NCBI GenBank assembly: GCA_007123465.1
Contig: SKLB01000044.1
Span: forward strand, 1 to 11,587
Reading direction: 5' to 3'
From: Spirochaetales bacterium
GTDB lineage: Bacteria; Spirochaetota; Spirochaetia; DSM-27196; PWMO01
DNA: 11,587 nt
Within the stretch, counting starts at the first letter, position 1, and every line of letters begins with the position of its first letter. The translations under genes were made by a program, and so were the position numbers. This document shows, one piece after another, positions 6,539 through 11,587 of the stretch. The notes below the pieces were generated by a model. The model did not search any database, was not told the DNA's origin, and saw nothing but the letters and a program-made list of their open reading frames with translations.

Positions 6539-6984
6539 GCCTCGAAGAAGACATTTACAAAGAGATCATCCTTGATAACTATCGCTCCAAAAAAAACCGC
6601 ATGCGGCTCGAAGACGCAGACCTGCACTCCGAGGGAGCCAATCCATCCTGCGGTGACGATGTAGAGCTGTTCATCAAGCTCAACGGAGACACCATAGAGG
6701 CGGTTACCTACGAGGGCATCGGATGCTCGATCTGTTGTGCGTCAGCCAACCTGCTGTGCGAATCACTGCGCGGGCGCAGCCTTGCGGAGGCACAGCAGAT
6801 AATTCTGCAGTACCGCGATATGCTGCTCGAAGACGGTGAGCCGGAATTTGCCGAGGAAATTTCGGACCTCGAGGCGATGCAGGGCGTCAAGAACTACCCT
6901 GTGCGAATCAAGTGTGCGCTGCTGGCGTGGAATACCGTGCGCGATATGCTGCAGGACTCCGCCGGCGCCGGCGACAACGCCTGA
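6535..6984 (+). CDS. sufU: SufU zinc-dependent sulfurtransferase partner of SufS
   Basis: SufU takes the persulfide sulfur from SufS by a zinc-ligand swap and passes it on for Fe-S assembly. The 149-residue protein shows the IscU-like fold markers NPSCGD (C39, D41), C64 in GIGCSICCAS, and C127 in RIKCALLAW. These correspond to the zinc-binding Cys, Asp, Cys and Cys. The extra segment of about 20 residues between the second and third cysteines is the SufU signature that distinguishes it from IscU, and the IscU His beside the last Cys is absent (IKCALL). Two additional cysteines (C67, C68) follow C64. The GTG start lies in the sequence GTGA, overlapping the sufS stop by 4 nt, so translational coupling is likely. 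SufU as sole partner is best known from Firmicutes and some other phyla. Confidence 0.95.
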   Translation: MSLEEDIYKEIILDNYRSKKNRMRLEDADLHSEGANPSCGDDVELFIKLNGDTIEAVTYEGIGCSICCASANLLCESLRGRSLAEAQQIILQYRDMLLEDGEPEFAEEISDLEAMQGVKNYPVRIKCALLAWNTVRDMLQDSAGAGDNA

Positions 6985-7016
6985 GCGGCGCATAGCGCTA
7001 TTTGGTCGATGCCCGC

Positions 7017-7045
7017 TTGACGGCGCCACAGACTGCCCGTATAAC
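7017..7045 (+). promoter_or_regulatory. Strong candidate sigma70-type promoter of the lipid kinase gene
   Basis: TTGACG (7017-7022) and TATAAC (7040-7045) are 17 bp apart, each matching 5/6 of the consensus. The GTG start codon is at 7053, only 7 nt after the -10. The predicted transcription start (7052-7053) therefore coincides with the first base of the coding region. This supports the GTG at 7053 over the open-frame TTG at 7002, which lies upstream of the promoter. Confidence 0.6.
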
Positions 7046-7052
7046 TACGTCA

Positions 7053-8114
7053 GTGGATAAGCAGCGCCTGCTTACGCTCAGCGATGATCTCACGCGTATC
7101 GTCTCAGCCTCGGCTGACAACCGAGGGCGTTTCACGCACGTTCACTTCATTGTCAACGTGGTAGCCGGTGGCGTGGCCAGGGCCCGGCGTTTCCTCGGCA
7201 GTTGCGCACTGGTTCAGCGCCGGGCACAGGAACTGCCGCCCAGCGCCAGCGAGATCACGCGTTCGGTACACCTCACCGAGCGTCCCGGACACGCGCTGCA
7301 GATTGCGGCACAAATCCTGGACAGCCCTGACTGCGAGGGGCGCCTGATTGTCAGTATAGGCGGCGACGGAACACACCGCGAGGTGTTTTCCGCGGTTGCC
7401 GAGCGGCTCGGAGACAGCTTTGGCCCGGATGTTAACAAGGTCTGCATGTTCCGCATGCCGATGGGTACCGGCAACGACGGCGCCGATGCGCCCGACGTGG
7501 AGAGCGCGTGCCGTACTCTGCAACAGGGTGTTCCCGATCAACGCGCCGGTTTGATTCGCGTGATACCGAAGGGTATGACTCCCATGTACGCGTTCAACGT
7601 TACCTCAATCGGGATTGACGCCTACGTCACCGACACCTCCAACCGGCTCAAGGCGTTCTTCCCGGGTGATATGTACAAGCTTATTGCCGATGTTGCCACG
7701 CTCTTCTATGAGCCGATATACGGGGTTGGCGAGGTAGGCCTGGCGTTGACCGACGACCAGGGCCGGCAGAGCCAGGAGCGCGACCGCTTCATACTGGTTG
7801 CCATCGGACCGACCGGCAATCGGGTATACGGCAACGGCAAGCGGATTCTGCCGACCGATGCCAACCTGTGCGCGATACCTACGGTCGGTGTGATCAAAAA
7901 GATCGCCATGAAAAAGCATCTCTACGTCGGTACCCACGTGGGACTGCCCGGAACGCTTTCGGCGCGTGTCAGAAGGGTCGTGGTCGACTACACGCGGCGC
8001 GTACCGTTACAGCTCGACGGGGAGGGAATCTGGCTCGAGCCGCAGAACTTCCCGCTGACCTTCGAGCGCGTAGATTCGGCGATCAACGTGCTGAGTGCCG
8101 AGCCGCTCGGCTGA
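7053..8114 (+). CDS. Diacylglycerol kinase-family lipid kinase
   Basis: This 353-residue protein (GTG 7053) belongs to the DAGK catalytic-domain family, which phosphorylates diacylglycerol or related lipids and sphingoid bases with ATP at the cytoplasmic face of the membrane. The strand HFIVNVVAGG (31-40) opens the nucleotide-binding domain. SIGGDGTHRE (101-110) contains the GGDGT signature, and PMGTGND (136-142) is the second conserved loop. FNVTSIGIDA (181-190) matches the start of the C-terminal beta domain, and QLDGEG (320-325) is the usual late motif. The frame is open back to a TTG at 7002, but that start has no Shine-Dalgarno and lies before the promoter. The gene follows sufU by 68 bp yet seems to have its own promoter, so an operon link with sufSU is not required. 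The lipid substrate cannot be read from the sequence. Confidence 0.9.
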   Translation: MDKQRLLTLSDDLTRIVSASADNRGRFTHVHFIVNVVAGGVARARRFLGSCALVQRRAQELPPSASEITRSVHLTERPGHALQIAAQILDSPDCEGRLIVSIGGDGTHREVFSAVAERLGDSFGPDVNKVCMFRMPMGTGNDGADAPDVESACRTLQQGVPDQRAGLIRVIPKGMTPMYAFNVTSIGIDAYVTDTSNRLKAFFPGDMYKLIADVATLFYEPIYGVGEVGLALTDDQGRQSQERDRFILVAIGPTGNRVYGNGKRILPTDANLCAIPTVGVIKKIAMKKHLYVGTHVGLPGTLSARVRRVVVDYTRRVPLQLDGEGIWLEPQNFPLTFERVDSAINVLSAEPLG

Positions 8115-8136
8115 AGAGCACACGGAGAACAGCGGG

Positions 8137-8979
8137 CTAGCCGAAGTTGTAGAAACAGTGCTGGCGCGCGAAGCTCATTCCGGCTTGCTCTGCGCGTTGC
8201 TGATGGTTCTTCCAGTTATCAGGGTAGTGCATCAGGATGATCTTGTTGCGGGTTGATTGCGGCAGGGTTAACAGGTCATCCAGTGGTGCGTGGATCCCGC
8301 CGCGAAAGAACTGCACGTCGTGGAAGATGGTATCGATGTCGTATAGCTCCTGAAAGATGTGCAGCAGTTGTGGGTCAAACTGGGTGTCGCCGGTGAACAG
8401 GACGCGCTGGTTGATGATCATGCCGACGCTGTAGAAGCTGTCGCGCCAGTCAAGCGCGTGCTCGGGCAGATGTCGCGTGCGGAACAACAGCAGTTCAATT
8501 GCGCCAAAGCGCACCAGAGCGGCGTTGCGCGGCAGCCCGCGAATTCGTTTGGGGCGCTTGACCTGCCAGAAATCCTCAAAGCTCAGGCCGTCACGGGTCT
8601 CGTTCATCTCGGCTCCGCCACGCAGCGAACGGCCCCACAACAGCCGCTGATATCCAGCTGTGATGGCAACGGTCGGCTTGCCGGGGCCACCGCCGTAACG
8701 GTTCATCAGCATAACCTCTTCCAGCCCGCCGATATGGTCGGCGTGCGAATGCGTGATGAGCCAGTTGCGTATGTCTATAACCCGCAAACCGAGTTGATCG
8801 AGCGCCTGCGGAGTGCGCGTGCCGCAGTCTACCATGACGTGGTCGTTGCCGTGAATGATCAGCAGGTTATTCTGATAGTTTGACCGTGCAAACGCGCTAC
8901 CGCAGCCCACAAAGAACAGACTGAGCTCGCCCTGGTTCCGCAGCGAGAGGGGTCTGGGCCATTTGATTCGCAGCTGCAT
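8137..8979 (-). CDS. Metallo-beta-lactamase-fold hydrolase (RNase Z-like)
   Basis: This cytoplasmic MBL-fold protein has a complete set of two-metal ligands. Numbered from GTG 8991, these are H81, H83, D85 and H86 in THSHADHIGG, H174 in TRHLPEH, D202 in FTGDTQFD, and H255 in LMHYPD. The N-terminal FFVGCGSAFARSNYQNNLL resembles RNase Z, PhnP and related phosphodiesterases (xGxGxxF then NNxL). It lacks an obvious RNase Z exosite arm, so tRNA 3' processing is not assured; a nuclease, a cyclic-phosphate esterase or another hydrolase is possible. I prefer ATG 8979 (280 residues), with GTG 8991 (284 residues) as the alternative; neither has a good Shine-Dalgarno. It converges on the lipid kinase gene with 22 bp between stops and is divergent from the methyltransferase gene. 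Confidence 0.87.
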   Translation of the reverse strand: MQLRIKWPRPLSLRNQGELSLFFVGCGSAFARSNYQNNLLIIHGNDHVMVDCGTRTPQALDQLGLRVIDIRNWLITHSHADHIGGLEEVMLMNRYGGGPGKPTVAITAGYQRLLWGRSLRGGAEMNETRDGLSFEDFWQVKRPKRIRGLPRNAALVRFGAIELLLFRTRHLPEHALDWRDSFYSVGMIINQRVLFTGDTQFDPQLLHIFQELYDIDTIFHDVQFFRGGIHAPLDDLLTLPQSTRNKIILMHYPDNWKNHQQRAEQAGMSFARQHCFYNFG

Positions 8980-8991
8980 TTTTCTGCTCAC

Positions 8992-9020
8992 AATGTTGTC
9001 CGCTGCCTACTCTATCTCAA
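8992..9020 (-). promoter_or_regulatory. Weak candidate promoter of the MBL-fold hydrolase gene
   Basis: On the minus strand TTGAGA (9015-9020, 5/6) and AACATT (8992-8997, 3/6) are 17 bp apart. The -10 ends 12 nt before ATG 8979, the same spacing as at the carboxypeptidase gene. The -10 is poor, so this is tentative. Confidence 0.22.
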
Positions 9021-9041
9021 AGTGGCGCAAAAATCCGCGTG

Positions 9042-9070
9042 TTGACCGCAATCCAGCGGCACGCTACCAT
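9042..9070 (+). promoter_or_regulatory. Candidate promoter of the RlmD-type methyltransferase gene
   Basis: TTGACC (9042-9047, 5/6) and TACCAT (9065-9070, 4/6) are 17 bp apart. The predicted start near 9077 leaves a leader of about 19 nt with AAGGA (9078-9082) lying rather far (13 nt) from ATG 9096. This argues against the upstream GTG at 9039, which would precede the promoter. Confidence 0.45.
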
Positions 9071-9095
9071 CAGCGCCAAGGACAGACACGCAGCA

Positions 9096-10526
9096 ATGGC
9101 AAAACCGCGCAGACCGCGTAAACGGCAGACCTACCGGCAGCAGCCGGTTATCGATATTGAATATACCGGACACGGAGTCATCAAGCCCGAGGGTAAGACG
9201 GTATTTGTTGAAGACGCGCTACCGGGCGAAGTTGTAGACGTACTTGTGACCCGCTCCAAGCGCAGCCACGCCTTCGGCGTTGTGGATCACTATCATCAGC
9301 GTTCGCTGCAGCGCGTGCAGCCGTTCTGCTCGCATTTCGGGCTCTGCGGCGGCTGCCGCTGGCAGTATCTGCGTTATGCGCAGCAGCTTGAGTACAAGCA
9401 GTACTTTGTGCAGAGCATAATGCAGCGCATCGGTAAGCTGGAGGAGCTGGAGTTCCAGCCGATTCTGGGGTGTGACAGCGAGCGCTACTACCGCAACAAG
9501 CTCGACTATTCCTTTACGGAATCGCGCTGGCTCAGCAGCGATGAGATCGCCAGCGGCGGCGAGAACCTGGAGCGCCGCGGGGTCGGCTTTCACGTGCGCG
9601 GGCGGTTTGACCGCGTACTTGATATCGAGACCTGCTACCTGCAGCCCGAGCCGTCAAACCAGATCCGCCGCGCGGTGCGTGATTTCAGCATTGCCGCCGG
9701 GTACAGTTTCTACAATCCGCACAGCCACAGCGGCTGGCTGCGGTCACTGGTAATCCGCACCAATGCCGACGCTGAGGCGATGGTGACGGTGGTTTTCGGC
9801 AGCGATCAGGGAGCCGGCGAACGCCAGCGTCTGTTCGATATGATTGCAGAGCAGTTTCCCAGGGTGGTGTCGATCAATTACATCATCAATACCACTCTCA
9901 ACGATTCGCTGTTTGCACACGAGGTTCATCACGCCCGCGGTGCCGAGTTCCTCGTTGAGCGCTGCGGTGATCTACAGCTGCGGATACACCCGCGTTCGTT
10001 CTACCAGACGAATGGCCGCCAGGCCGAAGCGCTGTACGCGCTTGTGGCTGAGTGGGCCGCTCTGAGCGGCAGCGAGACCGTCTGGGATCTTTACTGCGGG
10101 ATCGGCAGTATAGCGCTTTACCTGGCGCGTTCGGCCGGATGGGTATGGGGCGTGGAGAGTGTGGACGAGGCAATCGACAATGCAATCGAGAACGCGCGGC
10201 TCAACGGTATCGAGAACGTGTTGTTCTCAAGCGCCGATGTCCGCGACGCGCTGGCTGCGCCCGCGCCGGCTGCGCTACCGGACGCAAGCCGGGTTCCCGA
10301 CCTGGTGGTGCTCGATCCTCCGCGCGCCGGACTGCATCCCGCGGTGGTCAATGCCATTGTCAAGCTCGGTGCGCCGCGTATCATCTACGTCAGCTGCAAC
10401 CCGGCTACCCAGGCACGCGATTTGCAGATGATGGAGCAACGCTACACAGCGGTCCGTTGCCGGCCGGTAGACATGTTTCCGCAGACCCACCATATCGAGA
10501 GCGTAGTGGAGCTGCGGCTACGTTGA
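9096..10526 (+). CDS. rlmD: 23S rRNA (uracil-C5)-methyltransferase, RlmD/RumA family, [4Fe-4S]
   Basis: This 476-residue enzyme (ATG 9096) uses SAM to methylate C5 of a uridine in RNA, most likely 23S rRNA. The N-terminus is basic, then comes a TRAM-like RNA-binding domain (about 15-70, with YTGHGVIKPEGKTVFVEDALPGE in two pieces at 23-45). C78, C84, C87 and C180 are in the places of the RumA [4Fe-4S] cysteines (FGLCGGCRWQ). A central RNA-binding domain follows. The methyltransferase domain has SFYQTN (301-306), the SAM motif DLYCGIGSIAL (331-341), LDPPRAGL (406-413), the catalytic nucleophile C434 in YVSCNPAT, and general-base E468 in HIESVVEL. The frame is open to GTG 9039, rejected on promoter position. 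It is a probable client of the Suf machinery. The target site (RlmD-, RlmC- or RlmCD-like) is not decided by the sequence. Confidence 0.9.
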   Translation: MAKPRRPRKRQTYRQQPVIDIEYTGHGVIKPEGKTVFVEDALPGEVVDVLVTRSKRSHAFGVVDHYHQRSLQRVQPFCSHFGLCGGCRWQYLRYAQQLEYKQYFVQSIMQRIGKLEELEFQPILGCDSERYYRNKLDYSFTESRWLSSDEIASGGENLERRGVGFHVRGRFDRVLDIETCYLQPEPSNQIRRAVRDFSIAAGYSFYNPHSHSGWLRSLVIRTNADAEAMVTVVFGSDQGAGERQRLFDMIAEQFPRVVSINYIINTTLNDSLFAHEVHHARGAEFLVERCGDLQLRIHPRSFYQTNGRQAEALYALVAEWAALSGSETVWDLYCGIGSIALYLARSAGWVWGVESVDEAIDNAIENARLNGIENVLFSSADVRDALAAPAPAALPDASRVPDLVVLDPPRAGLHPAVVNAIVKLGAPRIIYVSCNPATQARDLQMMEQRYTAVRCRPVDMFPQTHHIESVVELRLR

Positions 10527-10541
10527 ATCGGGTTTTGCGGG

Positions 10542-10570
10542 TTGACGAAACGGCACCTGATAACTATTAT
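10542..10570 (+). promoter_or_regulatory. Strong candidate promoter of the TroA/ZnuA-like lipoprotein gene
   Basis: TTGACG (10542-10547) and TATTAT (10565-10570) are 17 bp apart, each 5/6 to consensus. The predicted start near 10577 gives a leader of about 46 nt carrying the AAAGGA Shine-Dalgarno (10609-10614), 8 nt before ATG 10623. The -10 lies within the left arm of an inverted repeat (10562-10606). Confidence 0.6.
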
Positions 10571-10606
10571 TTTGATAAGTCAAACATTGGAATATGGATA
10601 ATAGTT
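10562..10606. promoter_or_regulatory. Perfect 9-bp inverted repeat spanning the promoter (possible metalloregulator site)
   Basis: AACTATTAT (10562-10570) and ATAATAGTT (10598-10606) are exact reverse complements, 27 bp apart. The left arm covers the -10 and the right arm lies in the leader. Since the left arm is upstream of the predicted transcription start, this would act as DNA and not as an RNA hairpin. Metal-uptake genes are usually repressed by Zur, MntR or TroR; which of these applies here is unknown. Confidence 0.4.
10571..10584. promoter_or_regulatory. Palindrome at the predicted transcription start (possible repressor site)
   Basis: TTTGA-TAAG-TCAAA is a perfect 5-bp inverted repeat with a 4-bp centre, directly after the -10 and over the predicted start near 10577. 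It is nested inside the larger repeat at 10562-10606. Its form is loosely like DtxR/MntR-family sites, but that likeness is my inference. Confidence 0.35.
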
Positions 10607-10622
10607 GCAAAGGATTTGTGTG

Positions 10623-11587
10623 ATGAAGAAACTGATAGTCGTCATTCTGATTGGGCTGTACATCGCTGTGACGTTATTGGCCTGCGGCGTTGAAGAAGAA
10701 TCAGCTGAGGCTGCGGCCGCTGCCGAGTATCCGATCGATATTGTAGCCACCACCGGCATGGTTGGTGACATTGTGCGTCAAGTAGTGGCGCAGAACGGCA
10801 ACGTACACGTGTTGATGGGTGAGGAGATCGATCCACATCTCTACCGGCCGACGCGCGCCGATATCGCGCGCATGCAGCGCGCCGACATTATCTTCTATAA
10901 CGGCCTACATCTCGAGGGCCGTATGGGCGACACACTGGTACAGCTTGCCCGTACGCGGCCGGTATTTGCAGTTACCGAGCTGGTTGATGAGGCTATTCTG
11001 CTCGAGGACCAGGAGTACGAAGCCGCATTTGATCCGCATCTGTGGATGGATGTTAGCCTGTGGATGAAGGCGGTAGAGGTGGTTACAGCGGCGCTATCCG
11101 AGCTGGATCCGGCCGGGGCGGACGAGTATCGTAACAATGCTGATGGATACCTGGCGGAACTCGAGGCCCTGGACAGCTACGTTCGAGAAATCATGGCTAC
11201 CATCCCGCGCGAGCGGCGCATACTGATAACCGCTCACGACGCGTTTGGTTACTTCGGCGAGGCTTACGACATCGAGGTGATCGGCGTACAGGGTATGAGT
11301 ACCGAGAGTGAGGCGGGGCTGGAAGAGATAAACAGCCTGGTGGACTACATCGTTGACCGCGAGATTACGGCGGTGTTCGCCGAAACCACGGTTCCCGACC
11401 GCGCGCTGATGGCGGTCATCGAGGGGGCCGGCGCGCGCGGGCAGCGTGTCCAGATCGGTGGTGAGTTGTTCTCCGACGCCATGGGTTCCGCGGGCAGCTA
11501 CGAGGGTAGCTATGTAGGCATGATCGACCACAACGCTACCACCATTGTACGCGCGCTCGGCGGAAGCGCGCCCGAGCGCGGCTTGCA
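10623..11587 (+). CDS. TroA/ZnuA-like metal ABC transporter substrate-binding lipoprotein (runs off right edge)
   Basis: This is the solute-binding part of a Mn/Zn/Fe ABC importer (cluster A-I), with 321 residues visible and no stop before the edge. Residues 1-20 form a lipoprotein signal with lipobox LLAC and the lipidated C21. A short acidic, alanine-rich linker follows (23-35). The metal ligands are H72 in DPHLY, H139 in DPHLWMD, H205 in TAHDAFGYF, and D285 in ELFSDAMG, matching the three-His, one-Asp site of TroA. The His-rich loop of many zinc-specific ZnuA proteins is absent, so Mn, Zn or both are possible. Few residues should be missing given the usual family length. Permease and ATPase genes would be expected just beyond the window. 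An AAAGGA Shine-Dalgarno precedes ATG 10623. The promoter carries nested inverted repeats, suggesting metal-dependent repression. Confidence 0.93.
   Translation, partial: MKKLIVVILIGLYIAVTLLACGVEEESAEAAAAAEYPIDIVATTGMVGDIVRQVVAQNGNVHVLMGEEIDPHLYRPTRADIARMQRADIIFYNGLHLEGRMGDTLVQLARTRPVFAVTELVDEAILLEDQEYEAAFDPHLWMDVSLWMKAVEVVTAALSELDPAGADEYRNNADGYLAELEALDSYVREIMATIPRERRILITAHDAFGYFGEAYDIEVIGVQGMSTESEAGLEEINSLVDYIVDREITAVFAETTVPDRALMAVIEGAGARGQRVQIGGELFSDAMGSAGSYEGSYVGMIDHNATTIVRALGGSAPERGL

Noticed and set aside
6992..7001. ATAGCGCTAT palindrome after sufU as terminator or operator
   Set aside because: Too short to form a stable hairpin and not followed by a real T-tract; it is probably chance.
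7002..7052. TTG start for the lipid kinase at 7002
   Set aside because: It lies upstream of the strong promoter at 7017-7045 and has no Shine-Dalgarno; GTG 7053 gives a normal N-terminus.
8107..8144. TCGGCT/AGCCGA inverted repeat around the stops of the convergent lipid kinase and MBL genes, as a two-way terminator
   Set aside because: Only 6 bp of stem with a 26-nt loop and no T-tract on either side.
9039..9095. GTG start for the RlmD-type methyltransferase at 9039
   Set aside because: It precedes the candidate -35 at 9042; ATG 9096 begins the basic tail and TRAM domain expected of the family.
10571..10584. FNR- or CRP-type site at TTTGATAAGTCAAA
   Set aside because: The half-site spacing is 2 bp too short for TTGAT-N4-ATCAA, and it overlies the transcription start of a metal-uptake gene.
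10052..10693. Plus-strand open frame at 10052-10693
   Set aside because: It is a shifted frame of the methyltransferase gene running through the troA-like promoter; its Arg-rich composition and lack of motifs mark it as a shadow.

Overview
This window is about 11.6 kb of gene-dense, moderately GC-rich bacterial DNA holding eleven protein genes, two of them cut by the window edges. There are no RNA genes, insertion sequences, prophage genes or CRISPR arrays. It encodes a PBP5-type D,D-carboxypeptidase with a signal peptide, a lipoprotein metal-binding protein, a manganese-type superoxide dismutase and a SufS-SufU pair. This suggests a free-living, oxygen-exposed bacterium with peptidoglycan. 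The TroA/ZnuA-type lipoprotein and the overall mix would fit a spirochaete (Spirochaetota), but that is inference and nothing seen here proves the phylum.

Layout. Positions 1-745 (minus) hold the N-terminal 248 residues of an L-fucose/L-arabinose isomerase-like protein. A divergent gap (746-935) separates it from a D-alanyl-D-alanine carboxypeptidase gene (936-2183, plus). That gene converges on, and overlaps by 17 nt, a dihydroorotate dehydrogenase-like flavoprotein gene (2167-3150, minus). From a 93-bp divergent region with two overlapping promoters, an FAD/NAD(P) oxidoreductase gene (3244-4431) runs the other way. It is followed by sodA (4501-5109), a probable terminator (5157-5194), the coupled pair sufS-sufU (5267-6538, 6535-6984) and a diacylglycerol-kinase-family lipid kinase (7053-8114). 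An MBL-fold hydrolase lies on minus (8137-8979), divergent from an RlmD/RumA-type rRNA uracil-C5 methyltransferase (9096-10526). The start of a TroA/ZnuA-like metal-binding lipoprotein (10623 to the right edge) ends the window.

How the genes may work together. The centre (2.2-7.0 kb) is a redox and iron-sulfur neighbourhood: two flavoproteins from a shared control region, a superoxide dismutase, and the sulfur-mobilising half of a Suf system. The methyltransferase shows the four cysteines of a [4Fe-4S] site, so it is a likely Fe-S client. The metal-binding lipoprotein could supply Mn or Zn. Apart from the sufS-sufU overlap, these links are by proximity only.

The most notable finding is in the gene starts. 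Several genes lack a Shine-Dalgarno sequence and instead have a sigma70-like -10 element 6-12 nt before the start codon, which predicts leaderless or nearly leaderless mRNAs. Genes with a good Shine-Dalgarno have their -10 farther upstream. No clearly new multi-gene system is visible.
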